A stretch of DNA of 52,118 nt from Lachnospiraceae bacterium (lineage in GTDB: Bacteria > Bacillota > Clostridia > Lachnospirales > Lachnospiraceae): positions 1 through 52,118 of the forward strand of contig CAJTGD010000040.1 in assembly GCA_910575475.1 (NCBI GenBank). Reading direction: 5' to 3'. Below are positions 23,737 to 33,544 of the stretch, piece by piece (the first letter of the stretch is position 1; every line of letters starts with the position of its first letter). The position numbers and the translations under genes were made by a program. Under the pieces are notes generated by a model, which was given only the letters and a program-made list of their open reading frames with translations, was not told where the DNA came from and did no database searches.

Positions 23737-25101
23737 TTATTCTTCTGTGTCCTGGTTCGCTGCCGCCGCGATCTCCTCCAGGCTGGCCTTTGCCTCCTGT
23801 GCATTGTCCGTATCCGGAAAGAGCTCATTGACCCGGCTTAAATAGGTTGTAGCAGTCTCGGGATCCCCGTTGTCCAGACAGGCAAGTCCCAGTGTCAGAA
23901 GCGCCCCGCCGTCATCATAGCTTTCATCCATTCTCACAACCTTGGACAGTACCTCGATCGCCGTATCATAGTTGGCGACATTGTAAGAAGCGGTACCGGA
24001 TTCATAAAGAATGCTGCAGGCTGTCGGATAGATGCTCGATGTCAGGTCATCATACCGTTCCTGTCCGCTCTCCCCGAGCGCGTTCCGGTTCACGGCCAGG
24101 AGAACATCCGCAATGGAATCCTCCGAGTAGCTTCCCGAATTGTACTGTTCCGATGCCGTCATCAGATTCTCATAGCTCTCCGCCGTGGCAGCCGCCGTCT
24201 GGACCGCTTCCTCGGAATCCGCACTGTCCGCGCGGTAGGAATCCAGGGTCCTGGTCACTGCGCTGAGCTGTGCTTCCAGAGAATTGATCCGTTCACTGTA
24301 TTCCAGTACCTCCTTGTTCCGCTTGTCGGACTTACTCTCGTCTACAGCAGGCACGATCAGAAACCATACGATCGCCGCGCCGATGGCAGCGCCCAGTACG
24401 ATGTTCATCAGGGTAAATCTTCCTGCCAGCTCCTTCACCATCCGGTGCGCCGGCTGAATGATGGTCTCATTTCCCAGATTATATTCGACCGTTTCTTTCT
24501 TTCTTTTTTTCTTCTTTTTTGTCTCCTTATTCTCCGGCTTCTTTGCTTTTTTCCCCCGGATCTGCGTCAGTTCCTGCATATAGCGCAGCGTGATCTCGTT
24601 GGTCGTATCCAGCTTCCGCGCCTTGGCCAGCGCCTGCTGTGCCTGGGCATACTGCCTGGTATGCAGATACAGAAGCGCCAGGAGCTGATACGCCTTCAAA
24701 AAGGAAGGATGCGACACGGTGATCTTTTTCAGCTGTATGATCGCCATGTCCTCCCCATTCTGCTGGCAGTAGACGAGACACTGGTTAAACCTCTTTATGG
24801 ACTGGTTGATCGTCTCCAGTCCTCTGGCCGAATGCTGGATATTCTGCAGATAGGAATTGGCCAGGTTGTTCTTCGGCCGCAGGTTCTTGCTGATGATCCA
24901 TTCGACCAGCGCCTCCACAACCTCTCCCCGGCCGTAGTAGACCAGCCCCAGGAGATTCCGCGCCGTAATATTTCCTTTATTATATTGCAAACTCCGCCGA
25001 AGTGAGACAATCGCGCCAGACATATCCCGTATCCGGGCCTTTTTCAGACCGTCATTATACCAGTAGTTCGACTGGCGGATGATTTTCTTCGTATAGTCCA
25101 T
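23737..25101 (-). CDS. Membrane-anchored TPR protein
   Basis: A 454-residue protein with N-terminal tetratricopeptide repeats (about 1-180, for example ARNLLGLVYYGRGEVVEALVEW and AYQLLALLYLHTRQYAQAQQAL), a Lys-rich linker (about 184-206), one membrane helix near 232-252, a coiled coil (SERINSLEAQLSAVTRTLD), and a second TPR set outside (TASYNVANYDTAIEVLSKV onward). It is probably a scaffold or assembly factor at the membrane; no enzyme motif is visible. It lies between spoIIA and folC and may be cotranscribed with folC and the 44-residue ORF. ATG 25101 follows GTGAGG. Confidence 0.8.
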   Translation of the reverse strand: MDYTKKIIRQSNYWYNDGLKKARIRDMSGAIVSLRRSLQYNKGNITARNLLGLVYYGRGEVVEALVEWIISKNLRPKNNLANSYLQNIQHSARGLETINQSIKRFNQCLVYCQQNGEDMAIIQLKKITVSHPSFLKAYQLLALLYLHTRQYAQAQQALAKARKLDTTNEITLRYMQELTQIRGKKAKKPENKETKKKKKRKKETVEYNLGNETIIQPAHRMVKELAGRFTLMNIVLGAAIGAAIVWFLIVPAVDESKSDKRNKEVLEYSERINSLEAQLSAVTRTLDSYRADSADSEEAVQTAAATAESYENLMTASEQYNSGSYSEDSIADVLLAVNRNALGESGQERYDDLTSSIYPTACSILYESGTASYNVANYDTAIEVLSKVVRMDESYDDGGALLTLGLACLDNGDPETATTYLSRVNELFPDTDNAQEAKASLEEIAAAANQDTEE

Positions 25102-25131
25102 CAAACCTCACCGTATTCTTTCCCCGATAAT

Positions 25132-25266
25132 TTATTTTTTCTGATCCATGACCTGTTTGAGCAGATCAGACATGTCCGTAAGATCCTCCTGGTATACGGC
25201 ATCCTCTATATCCTCTACTTCCAGGCTTGGTTTGAATTTTTTCAGTTCTTCTTCGTAATTTAACAT
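25132..25266 (-). CDS. Small acidic hypothetical protein
   Basis: A 44-residue frame starting MLNYEEELKKFKPSLEVEDI and ending VMDQKK, with a perfect AGGAGG 6 nt before ATG 25266. It overlaps the folC stop by 7 nt, indicating translational coupling. It is acidic and helical, with no membrane segment. I do not know its function. Confidence 0.65.
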   Translation of the reverse strand: MLNYEEELKKFKPSLEVEDIEDAVYQEDLTDMSDLLKQVMDQKK

Positions 25267-26552
25267 AAGCTTTCCTCCTGGGCCAGTTCTTTGAGCATAC
25301 CGGCCAGATAAAGGGAGCCGAGACAGTACACCGTCCGGCCGTCCTGGTGCTTCCTCACATAATGCAGCGCCTCCCGTGGGGATTCGATCACCGCCACCGG
25401 ACGGTCCGTATACCGTGCAAATGCTGCCAGAAGCTTCTCCGTATCCGCCGCCCGGCTGTCTTCGATCCGGGTCACCACGTAATAGTCCGCCTCCAGATTC
25501 CGGCAGAGATATGCCGTCATCTCTTCATAGTCCTTCTCCTGCACCGCCGAAAACAGAACCGCCGTCCTGTGGGGGCCGCGTGCCTTCACACTCTGAACAA
25601 ACCGGACCACGGCATTGAGATTATGTGCTCCGTCAATATAGATCCCCGGCAGGATCTCCTCCATACGCCCCTCCCAGGTAACCTGAGCAAGCGCTTCCCG
25701 CCATAACTGCGGGCGTCCCGCCTCTCCAAGCAGGCTTTTCATCACTTCCAGGGCAAGCATTGCGTTCTCTGCCTGATACAGTCCTGTATTGCGGAGTTTC
25801 CATGCCGTAGTTCCATAATAAGCATTTGTACAGGAAAATGCAATATTTTTATGTTCGATTCTCAGATTTTCGAACGCATTTTTCCCGATTTTCTTACAGG
25901 AAATCCCAAGCCGGGCCGCCTGTCTTTCGATTACCTGACCGGCTGCTTCCTCCCCTTCGGAGTAAAACACCGGCACTCCTTTTTTCAAGATCCCCGCCTT
26001 CTCCGCCGCGATCTGTTCCAGGGTATCCCCCAGGATCTCCTGGTGATCCATCCCGATCGACGCAATGGCCGTGACCGCCGGATGCTCTATGGCGTTGGTG
26101 GCATCCAGCCGCCCGCCCAGTCCGGTCTCCAGCACCGCAAATTCCACTCCCGCTTCCGCAAACGCGGTCATTGCCATGCCAAACAGCAGTTCAAAAAAAG
26201 TGGGATGAGAAAGACCCTGGCGTTCCATTTCCCTGACCTTCTCCATCACCTTTTCAAATACTCTCACAAATTCCCCGTCCGAAATCTGCTCTCCATGGAT
26301 CCGGATCCGCTCATTCATCCGGATCAGATGGGGGGAGACGAAGAGGCCCGCGGATTTCCCCTCAGACCTCAGCATGGCATCCAGATACACGCAGACCGAG
26401 CCTTTTCCGTTGGTCCCCGCCACATGGATGACCTTCAAGTCCCGCTCCGGATTTCCCAAAAAGCGCAAAAAATCCTTTGTATGCTCCAGCGGGTTTTTCT
26501 TTGTAAATTTCGGGATCTTTAAAATATAATCCACTGCCTCATCATATGTCAA
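25260..26552 (-). CDS. folC: Folylpolyglutamate synthase/dihydrofolate synthase
   Basis: A 430-residue Mur-ligase-family enzyme that adds glutamate to folates (and to dihydropteroate in bifunctional members). The ATP loop GTNGKGS lies at 46-52, with SPHLIRMNERI, the TGLGGRLDATNAI block and C-terminal DGAHNLNA. It starts at TTG 26552, 5 nt past the LTA-synthase stop, with GGGAG inside that gene, so the two are coupled. The small ORF follows. Confidence 0.93.
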   Translation of the reverse strand: MTYDEAVDYILKIPKFTKKNPLEHTKDFLRFLGNPERDLKVIHVAGTNGKGSVCVYLDAMLRSEGKSAGLFVSPHLIRMNERIRIHGEQISDGEFVRVFEKVMEKVREMERQGLSHPTFFELLFGMAMTAFAEAGVEFAVLETGLGGRLDATNAIEHPAVTAIASIGMDHQEILGDTLEQIAAEKAGILKKGVPVFYSEGEEAAGQVIERQAARLGISCKKIGKNAFENLRIEHKNIAFSCTNAYYGTTAWKLRNTGLYQAENAMLALEVMKSLLGEAGRPQLWREALAQVTWEGRMEEILPGIYIDGAHNLNAVVRFVQSVKARGPHRTAVLFSAVQEKDYEEMTAYLCRNLEADYYVVTRIEDSRAADTEKLLAAFARYTDRPVAVIESPREALHYVRKHQDGRTVYCLGSLYLAGMLKELAQEESLC

Positions 26553-26557
26553 AATAT

Positions 26558-28771
26558 CTACTCTCCCTCGTCATTTCCGATAAACGCGTTCCGCCCTGCC
26601 TTCACCGTACTGGTATTGCGGGGAAGGGGCACAAAGCGTCCGTCCCGGTATTTATATTCCTTGGAGGTCCGGAAAATGGTATTGCTGGAGCCTACCTGCG
26701 CCACCATAACAACATCCTCTTCCCCCAAGACTGATTCTTTCAGATCGATCCTTGTATTATTCAAAAACGTACTGCTCTGCTTCTCACCGTTGATATAGAT
26801 CTTGCTCTGCTTGGTAAAATTCTCTCCGTACACGCTGTATGTGCCGTCCAGCTGCTCCACCAGAGAGGTGATCGTAGTATCCTTGACCCCCATCGCCATA
26901 TGGCCGGATGTGATCGGCTTTCCGCTCTCCTGATAGACATACTGCTTTCCGTACAGGATATCATACTGCAGCAGCTCCAGGTCGGCCAGGTAGTTCTTCG
27001 TCTGGCGGCGCTCCTGATGGTAGTTGAACACCGTCCCCGAGTGGATGTCCAGACGGTCCAGCACTTCGGCCATGATCTGGTATGCCGCATAGTTTCCGTC
27101 CTTCTTTTTCAGGCCGATATTGTCCCAGATCACATAATTGGTATTGTACAGATACCGGCTTTTCAGATCCTTTGCCTGCAGGTCCATGGTTGGCAGATGG
27201 TCTCCGTAGAAAACGATCACGGAAGGTTCTCCCCGTTCCTCCACGGCCTTCACCAGGTCTCCGGCAAATTCGTCCATCTCGTATACTTCATTCACATAAT
27301 ATTCCCATGCATTTCTCCTGCCCTCGTCCTCCACGCCGCTGACCTGGATGGTGGGATTCTCGATCATTTTCTCTACAGGATAGTCCCCATGTCCCTGTAC
27401 ACTGATGGCAAATACAAAATCCTGTCCTTTGGTCGTATCCATGGAATCCATGATATTTGGGATCAGGATGTCATCCGTAGCCCAGCCCTTCGGGGTCGTC
27501 TGCAGGATATTCATAAATTCCTTGCTGGTATAATGGTCAAATCCCATGTGGTTGAATACCTGCGCCCTGCTGTAAAAGTTTCCTCCGTTGTTATGCAGCG
27601 CCTCGGCTCCGTAGCCAAGGCTGGTCAGGGCCGTGGCCGCGCTTTCCAAAAGCTTCGTCTTGGCATAGGTCTTGTAGGGATATTCCCCCGGTCCGAAGAA
27701 ACGCATGCTCATACCGGTCAGCACTTCAAATTCTGTATTGGCCGTACCCGCGCCTACGGACGGCACTTTAAAATATCCGCTGGAATACTCCTCATACATC
27801 TTCCGCAGATTCGGGATCGGATCCTCGGAAAACTGCAGCCACTCCACCTCCGTGGGATCAAAATAGGATTCCAGCTGCACAAAGATGATGTTGGGCAGTT
27901 CTTCTTCCTTCCGTCCGGTGGTGCTTTCCGTGATCTTCCCGCCGCCGCTGACGGCATCCATGGTCTCCTCCCCGTACCCCGACGGCTCGGAGATCCCGGT
28001 CTTAAAAATACTGGACGTAAAGCAGTAAGGGAATCCATAATCTTCATATGCAAAGGCAATATTTCCAAAATAGTTCGAGATCACTCTGCGGTCAATGGCC
28101 ACGTCTGTCAGAACCATATAAGCAATGACCGAGAAGCCCACGCCGAACAGCGCAATGATCCGGTGCATTTTTCCGGTAAACTGTCCGCCCCGCCTCCACA
28201 TGGAGACGACCCACAGAATCACCGCGCCGATCCCCACGATCAGCAGGACCAGTTCAAATGTGGAAAAATAATTGCCGGTCAGCGAGAGGGCGTCCGAGAG
28301 CACCTTTAAGTCCTGGGCATTGAAGGGCGTCACCCGCTTCGTCAGCAGATACCCGTTGCAGGCGCCTAAAAACAGCCAGAATACACTGAGAAGGATCCTT
28401 GCAAATACCCGCCGCCTGACCAGGTATACGATGGAAAAGGTGGCGAAAATCAAGAAGGCGTTGAACAAAAACACCTTCGGCGTCTCCGTCATATAATCCC
28501 ATGCCTGGAACAGCGAGAGCCTGGAGATCGCTTCTATAAAAAAGTTTAAGATACATGCCAGTAAATAATGGAATACCAGGGAGATCCGGTTCATAAAACG
28601 ATAGACCGGCGCCATACGCCTTGAAAATTTGCTGTTGCGTCGTTCCTCCAGGATCCTCGCCCGGCGATTGCGTCTTGCGATCCAGTGTGCTTTAAGGTCT
28701 TCTATCTTCAAATTTTTTATCTTATGAAAGAAGCCCCTGAAATCCGGCTTCCTGATCTGAACCTTCTTCAT
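26558..28771 (-). CDS. LTA-synthase-family sulfatase-fold protein
   Basis: A 737-residue phosphoglycerol-transferase-like enzyme. Five membrane helices (about 62-230) precede an extracellular sulfatase fold with metal ligand Glu301 (VQLESYFD), nucleophile Thr343 in GAGTANTEFEVLTG, ISVQGHGDYP and VIVFYGDHLP. After it, residues from about 640 form a beta-rich module (GTYSVYGENFTKQSKIYING) not found in classical LtaS. It probably builds or decorates a glycerol-phosphate polymer on the cell surface. It is followed by folC. Confidence 0.88.
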   Translation of the reverse strand: MKKVQIRKPDFRGFFHKIKNLKIEDLKAHWIARRNRRARILEERRNSKFSRRMAPVYRFMNRISLVFHYLLACILNFFIEAISRLSLFQAWDYMTETPKVFLFNAFLIFATFSIVYLVRRRVFARILLSVFWLFLGACNGYLLTKRVTPFNAQDLKVLSDALSLTGNYFSTFELVLLIVGIGAVILWVVSMWRRGGQFTGKMHRIIALFGVGFSVIAYMVLTDVAIDRRVISNYFGNIAFAYEDYGFPYCFTSSIFKTGISEPSGYGEETMDAVSGGGKITESTTGRKEEELPNIIFVQLESYFDPTEVEWLQFSEDPIPNLRKMYEEYSSGYFKVPSVGAGTANTEFEVLTGMSMRFFGPGEYPYKTYAKTKLLESAATALTSLGYGAEALHNNGGNFYSRAQVFNHMGFDHYTSKEFMNILQTTPKGWATDDILIPNIMDSMDTTKGQDFVFAISVQGHGDYPVEKMIENPTIQVSGVEDEGRRNAWEYYVNEVYEMDEFAGDLVKAVEERGEPSVIVFYGDHLPTMDLQAKDLKSRYLYNTNYVIWDNIGLKKKDGNYAAYQIMAEVLDRLDIHSGTVFNYHQERRQTKNYLADLELLQYDILYGKQYVYQESGKPITSGHMAMGVKDTTITSLVEQLDGTYSVYGENFTKQSKIYINGEKQSSTFLNNTRIDLKESVLGEEDVVMVAQVGSSNTIFRTSKEYKYRDGRFVPLPRNTSTVKAGRNAFIGNDEGE

Positions 28772-28929
28772 CCTAACTTCTCTCCCTTTTAGGTCAGATG
28801 GCCGTTTACACAGCCATCCGACCCCAAATTCACATAAATGCCCTATCGTATCCCGTCTTTTTTGTCCGCTTTTCCCATATATATGCAGCCCTTGTCCTGA
28901 TTCGCAGGCCGATCAGCCGCGCTGTCCTT

Positions 28930-31581
28930 CTATGCCTTCTTCAGCCCCGCCATACGCTCCTGTACCTGCGCAAGCATCTGGGTATACTTCTCCAGCTTTT
29001 CTTTTTCCTCCTGCACCTTCTTCTCCGGCGCTTTACTCAGGAACTTCTCATTAGACAGCATGCCCTTCGCCCTCGCGATCTCTTTTGTCAGCTTTTCTTC
29101 TTCTTTCGCAAGGCGTTCTTTCTCCTGCTCGAAGTCCACCAGGTCTTCCAGCGGCAGATACACCGCTGCCCCCGGAACTACGATGGACACCGCGTCTTCC
29201 GCAATATCCTTCTTCTCAGAATGAAGGAGGATATCGTTTGCCAGCATCAGCGGCTTTACAGATTCCCGGATTGCCTCAATCCCGCTCAGCAGATTCTGGT
29301 CTGTGCTGACAATAAATACCTTGGTTCTGCGGTTGTTCGGCACATTCATCTCCGCGCGCATGTTCCGGATCCCTCGGGTGATCTCCTTCACATGGCTCAT
29401 CACTTCCTCATCCGTTGGGAATTCCCACTCCCTCCGATATTCCGGCCATGAAGAGATCATCAGGGATTCCTCCTCCGGCACCAGCGCACTGTAGATCTCC
29501 TCCGTAATAAACGGCATGAACGGATGCAAGAGCTTCAATGCCTGCCCCAATACGGTCTTTAAGATCCACAGAACACATTTCGCAGAATCGGGATCCTCTT
29601 CGGCATGATAGATCCGGTATTTTGCCAGCTCCACATACCAGTCGCAGAATTCGTCCCAGATAAAGTCATACACCTTCTGAACCGCGATCCCCAGCTCAAA
29701 CTTGTCCATGTTCTCCGTCACGTCCTTCGTCAGACGGTTGACCTTTGCCAGGATCCATCTGTCAGCTGGTTTCAGCAGGCTCTCCCCGGGCTCGTCCACG
29801 ATATTTTCTTTCATATTCATCAGAATAAAGCGGGATGCGTTCCACACCTTATTCGCAAAGTTCCGGCTTGCCTCCACCCTTTCATTGGAAAAACGCATAT
29901 CGTTGCCTGGCGCGTTTCCGGTTACCAGAGTAAGACGCAGCGCATCCGCGCCGTACTGGTCGATGATCTCCAGCGGATCGATTCCATTTCCCAGGGACTT
30001 ACTCATCTTGCGCCCCTGGGAATCCCGCACCAGTCCGTGGATCAGCACGGTGTGGAAGGGGGATTTTCCGGTATGCTCCAATCCGGAGAATACCATCCGG
30101 ATCACCCAGAAGAAAATGATATCGTAGCCTGTCACCAGTACATCCGTGGGATAGAAGTAATCCAGATCCTCCGTCTTTTCCGGCCAGCCAAGGGTAGAAA
30201 ACGGCCACAGCGCTGAGCTAAACCAGGTATCCAGTGTATCCTCATCCTGTGTAAAATGGGTGCATCCGCAGTGCGGACATTTCTCCGGAATCTCCTTTGC
30301 CACCACGAATTCTCCGCATTCGTCGCAGTAGTACGCCGGAATCCGATGTCCCCACCAGATCTGCCGTGAAATACACCAGTCCTTGATATTTTCCAGCCAG
30401 TGCAGATAGATCTTGTTGAACCTCTCCGGCACAAACTTCAATTCTCCTGTATGCAGCGCTTCGATGGCAGGCTTCGCCAACTCTTCCATCTTCACGAACC
30501 ACTGCTGCTTGATCAGCGGCTCTACTGTCGTACCGCATCGGTCATGGGTCCCTACATTATGAGAGTGGGGCTCGATCTTCACCAGGAAGCCCTGCTCTTC
30601 CAGATCCTTTACAATCGCTTTCCTCGCCTCATATCGCTCCATGCCCGCATATCTGCCGCCCCGCTCATTGATGGTGGCATCGTCATTCATGATGTTGATC
30701 TCTTCCAGGTTATGGCGCTTCCCTACCTCAAAGTCGTTGGGGTCATGAGCCGGCGTGATCTTCACCGCTCCGGTCCCGAATTCCTTGTCTACATAGTAGT
30801 CTGCCACAATGGGGATTTCCCGGTTCACCAAGGGAAGCATCACATGCTTGCCGATGATATCCTTGTACCGCTCATCCTCCGGGTGTACCGCGATAGCCGT
30901 ATCGCCCAGCATGGTCTCCGGACGGGTCGTGGCAATCTCCAGAAAATCCTCCGTTCCTACAATAGGGTACTTGATATGCCAGAAATGTCCGCCCTGCTCC
31001 TCATGCTCCACCTCGGCATCGGACAGGGAGGTCTTGCAGACCGGACACCAATTGATGATCCTGGATCCCTTGTAGATATATCCCTTTTCGTATAGGTTAA
31101 TGAATACTTCCTCGACAGCCTTGGAACAGCCCTCGTCCATGGTGAACCGCTCCCGGTCCCAGTCGCAGGAGATGCCCATCTTTTTCAGCTGGTTCTCGAT
31201 GGTTCCCGCATATTCCTCTTTCCACTGCCAGGTGCGCTCCAGAAAGCCTTCCCGTCCCAATTCCTTTTTGTCGATGCCTTCGGATTTTAACTGGTTCGTT
31301 ACTTTTACTTCTGTAGAGATGGCCGCATGGTCGGTTCCCGGCACCCACAGGGCATTGAAGCCCTCCATCCGCTTATACCGGATCAGGATGTCCTGCAGCG
31401 TATTGTCCAGCGCATGTCCCATATGCAGCTTTCCCGTGATATTCGGAGGCGGCATGACCGTGGTAAACGGTTTTTTGTCCCGGTCCACCTCTGCGTGGAA
31501 ATACTTGTTTTCACACCACTTCTCATACAGTTTTTCCTCAATCTCCTTCGGATTATACGTCTTTGCCAGTTCCTTACCCAT
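28930..31581 (-). CDS. valS: Valyl-tRNA synthetase
   Basis: An 883-residue class I synthetase that charges tRNA-Val. Class motifs are PPNITGKLHMGH (HMGH at 53-56) and GRKMSKSLGNG, with a CP1 editing domain between and the C-terminal coiled coil (DFEQEKERLAKEEEKLTKEIARAKG) that is characteristic of ValRS. GGAGG precedes ATG 31581. A T-box leader controls it from 31654 to about 32015. The next gene downstream starts after 158 nt without a clear terminator. Confidence 0.96.
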   Translation of the reverse strand: MGKELAKTYNPKEIEEKLYEKWCENKYFHAEVDRDKKPFTTVMPPPNITGKLHMGHALDNTLQDILIRYKRMEGFNALWVPGTDHAAISTEVKVTNQLKSEGIDKKELGREGFLERTWQWKEEYAGTIENQLKKMGISCDWDRERFTMDEGCSKAVEEVFINLYEKGYIYKGSRIINWCPVCKTSLSDAEVEHEEQGGHFWHIKYPIVGTEDFLEIATTRPETMLGDTAIAVHPEDERYKDIIGKHVMLPLVNREIPIVADYYVDKEFGTGAVKITPAHDPNDFEVGKRHNLEEINIMNDDATINERGGRYAGMERYEARKAIVKDLEEQGFLVKIEPHSHNVGTHDRCGTTVEPLIKQQWFVKMEELAKPAIEALHTGELKFVPERFNKIYLHWLENIKDWCISRQIWWGHRIPAYYCDECGEFVVAKEIPEKCPHCGCTHFTQDEDTLDTWFSSALWPFSTLGWPEKTEDLDYFYPTDVLVTGYDIIFFWVIRMVFSGLEHTGKSPFHTVLIHGLVRDSQGRKMSKSLGNGIDPLEIIDQYGADALRLTLVTGNAPGNDMRFSNERVEASRNFANKVWNASRFILMNMKENIVDEPGESLLKPADRWILAKVNRLTKDVTENMDKFELGIAVQKVYDFIWDEFCDWYVELAKYRIYHAEEDPDSAKCVLWILKTVLGQALKLLHPFMPFITEEIYSALVPEEESLMISSWPEYRREWEFPTDEEVMSHVKEITRGIRNMRAEMNVPNNRRTKVFIVSTDQNLLSGIEAIRESVKPLMLANDILLHSEKKDIAEDAVSIVVPGAAVYLPLEDLVDFEQEKERLAKEEEKLTKEIARAKGMLSNEKFLSKAPEKKVQEEKEKLEKYTQMLAQVQERMAGLKKA

Positions 31582-31653
31582 GTTTCTCCTCCTTTTACTC
31601 ATGAACAGTAAGCTGGTACTTCACGGATTTTTCACATTTTTGGTATTAAAAAA

Positions 31654-32015
31654 GCCCTTTACAATGTAAAGGGCGAATTGTTCTCCGCGGTACCACCTTA
31701 ATTCCTATACTTATGATGTGGCATAGAAGAAAATACGGTCGCACCGCTTTTTATGCCGCCCCATAACATAACTTATGGTTCTGTAACGTAAACCGCCACG
31801 GGATACCCTACCCACAAAATCCTGAGCAAATCGCCGACAGTCTGACAGCCACGAATCATCCGCATATGGCGGCGTTCACAGCAGACAGCGGGTCACTCCT
31901 GCGCTTCAGATATCCGGTTCAAAAGTCACGTTCCATAATCCTGATACCCGGACCGCCTTCCAGCCGATGGGCCGTCCTCTCTGTGGGAAGTAATTATGTA
32001 CTCCTCTTTCTCAAT
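31654..32015 (-). ncRNA. T-box leader of valS
   Basis: The minus strand carries the antiterminator T-box AAGGTGGTACCGCGG (about 31687-31700) just before a strong terminator (GCCCTTTAC/GTAAAGGGC at 31654-31674, then U6). Further upstream, GAGGAGTACATAA marks the start of stem I. Uncharged tRNA-Val would stabilise the antiterminator. A GTG in GAACGTGACTTTTG is a possible specifier codon, but I could not fold stem I to prove it. Confidence 0.9.
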
Positions 32016-32062
32016 ACCTTTGAAATTTTACAAAATTGTTAACTCCAAATGAACTAAACTAT

Positions 32063-32091
32063 ATCATAGCGGGCAAAAGTCTATTTGTCAA
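32063..32091 (-). promoter_or_regulatory. valS promoter
   Basis: Consensus TTGACA (32086-32091), 17-bp spacer and TATGAT (32063-32068) on the minus strand, just ahead of the T-box. Confidence 0.85.
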
Positions 32092-32183
32092 GGAGTTTTC
32101 AAAATCTTAAGAATATAATCATATTGCTTTTTTTGAAAAAGCGTTGCGTAATAAAATCAAGATAGTAACAGATATAATATTTA

Positions 32184-32990
32184 TCACTTCATCTGATTCA
32201 TACTATGAATCATCTCTACGATAAAATACCCGTAATTTTCGTCTGTCGCCCAGCCCAGGCCGCCCGGATTTTCCTTCTGACCCAGCCATTCCACATAGGG
32301 AGCGGATCCTTTCGTGACATATTCATACCGGTCATCCACGCACTCCTGCACCAGCGCGTCCGCCGTAGCATATGCCTTCAGATGCTGAATCTGTGCCCGA
32401 ATCCCGGTACGCACATCCGGGTAGGAATTGCCAGCCGCTCCGCCTCCTGTGGCTCCAAGTCCCGCAAAATTAAACTGTTCAATGGAGGTATCTCCCGCAT
32501 ACTGCAGCCATCCGGTCTCCTTCATGGTCTGGACAAAGGCAACCTCCGGCCGCACCCCTTCCGCCGATGCTTCCTCATAATACATCTGGCAGAACGTTTC
32601 AATAGAATCCGCGCCGCCCCTGGACAACTGTTCAGCAGGATAGGGGAAATTAGCAGAGTTAAAATAGGAAACCATCTGTTCTACGGTCACCGGACTTTTT
32701 CCCATGATCGGATACTGTCCGTCCGCGATCACTTCCTCCGTTTCAGGCGCAGGAGCCGCATCCGGATCGGATGCTCCTGATCCGCCCTCCGCATTTTCGG
32801 CGGCCTCCCCTCCAGTCACGCCGCCGTCCCGCTTTCCCGCAGCCGCTTTGTTCTCGGCTTCCGCCAGTTCTAGCTTTGCTTCTTTCTTCTGATACTCAGA
32901 GCCCATCTTCGCCCCCAGAAGACTCAAGCTTACGACAAGGGCAATAGCTAGTCCCACTTCGAGACATATTGTCTTTATTTTCTGATCCAT
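32184..32990 (-). CDS. Membrane-anchored glucosaminidase-domain protein
   Basis: A 268-residue wall hydrolase-like protein. A signal-anchor (about 10-27) and a Glu/Ala/Gly-rich linker lead to a glucosaminidase (GH73-like) domain from about 95: EQMVSYFNSANFPYP, YYEEASAEGVRPEVAFVQTMKETGWLQY (the conserved catalytic Glu is expected in this block) and FNFAGLGATGGG. It would cut peptidoglycan glycan strands outside the cell. It has its own transcription unit, separate from valS. Confidence 0.82.
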   Translation of the reverse strand: MDQKIKTICLEVGLAIALVVSLSLLGAKMGSEYQKKEAKLELAEAENKAAAGKRDGGVTGGEAAENAEGGSGASDPDAAPAPETEEVIADGQYPIMGKSPVTVEQMVSYFNSANFPYPAEQLSRGGADSIETFCQMYYEEASAEGVRPEVAFVQTMKETGWLQYAGDTSIEQFNFAGLGATGGGAAGNSYPDVRTGIRAQIQHLKAYATADALVQECVDDRYEYVTKGSAPYVEWLGQKENPGGLGWATDENYGYFIVEMIHSMNQMK

Positions 32991-33134
32991 ATGCTAACGT
33001 TCTCCCCGAATATTTGCTTCTACATTTTTATGATCCTTCTGTCAAGATTATACCATCTATGAAACCACAGAGGTATAAACGACGCTTCTTTTTCCAAAAT
33101 GTTAATTGCGTCTGTTTTGCTTTCAATGCGTCGG

Positions 33135-33308
33135 TTATAAATAACTCAAAGCTCTTTTTTTGCTAATTAGCGGCTGCCGGTTCCGGCGCGCCTGCCATGG
33201 GATGAGATCCGCATGTTTGATCCAGCGTTTATCCGGGTTCATATGGAGCCCCATCGGCTGATTAAAATCGAGAAAGGAATGCTGTGACTTATCGACTGGC
33301 TTGTACAT
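33135..33308 (-). pseudogene. IS5/IS1182-type transposase, N-terminal stub
   Basis: A 57-codon frame starts at ATG 33308 behind AGGAG and reads MYKPVDKSQHSFLDFNQPMG, then NPDKRWIKHADLIPW, the conserved N-terminus of IS1182/IS5-like transposases. After IPWQA the similarity ends abruptly and the frame closes at 33135. The rest of the transposase is absent, so this is a relic of an insertion sequence. Confidence 0.7.
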
Positions 33309-33461
33309 GTTTTTTTACTCCTCAACATCGTATTTTACACAAAAACCGCAAGAAAAAACGGATAGCGTCTCAAAAGGCCTTGCAGATATTATAGCATGAA
33401 ACACACTCAAAGTCATGAAAAATCAGCGCTGCAGAAATCCCTTTCAAATAAACAGGCTCAT

Positions 33462-33501
33462 GTGAGATTTCTGTGACATTTGGGTGATAATATTATATAA
33501 T
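33462..33501 (+). promoter_or_regulatory. Promoter and regulator repeats of the two-component system
   Basis: GTGAGATTTCT (33462) and GTGACATTTGG (33473) are 11-nt direct repeats, and a third GTGATAATATT (33484) runs into the -10 TATAAT (33496-33501). Such one-turn repeats over a -35 are typical OmpR-family binding sites. The same pair recurs at 35349 before the ABC genes. Confidence 0.6.
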
Positions 33502-33544
33502 CCGATATAATCAAGAGAAAAATATAGTAAGGGAAGGTGAACAT

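Noticed and set aside
26900..28309. 469-codon plus-strand frame opposite the LTA-synthase-like gene
   Set aside because: It is long but without family likeness or ribosome site; the opposite strand has the sulfatase motifs.
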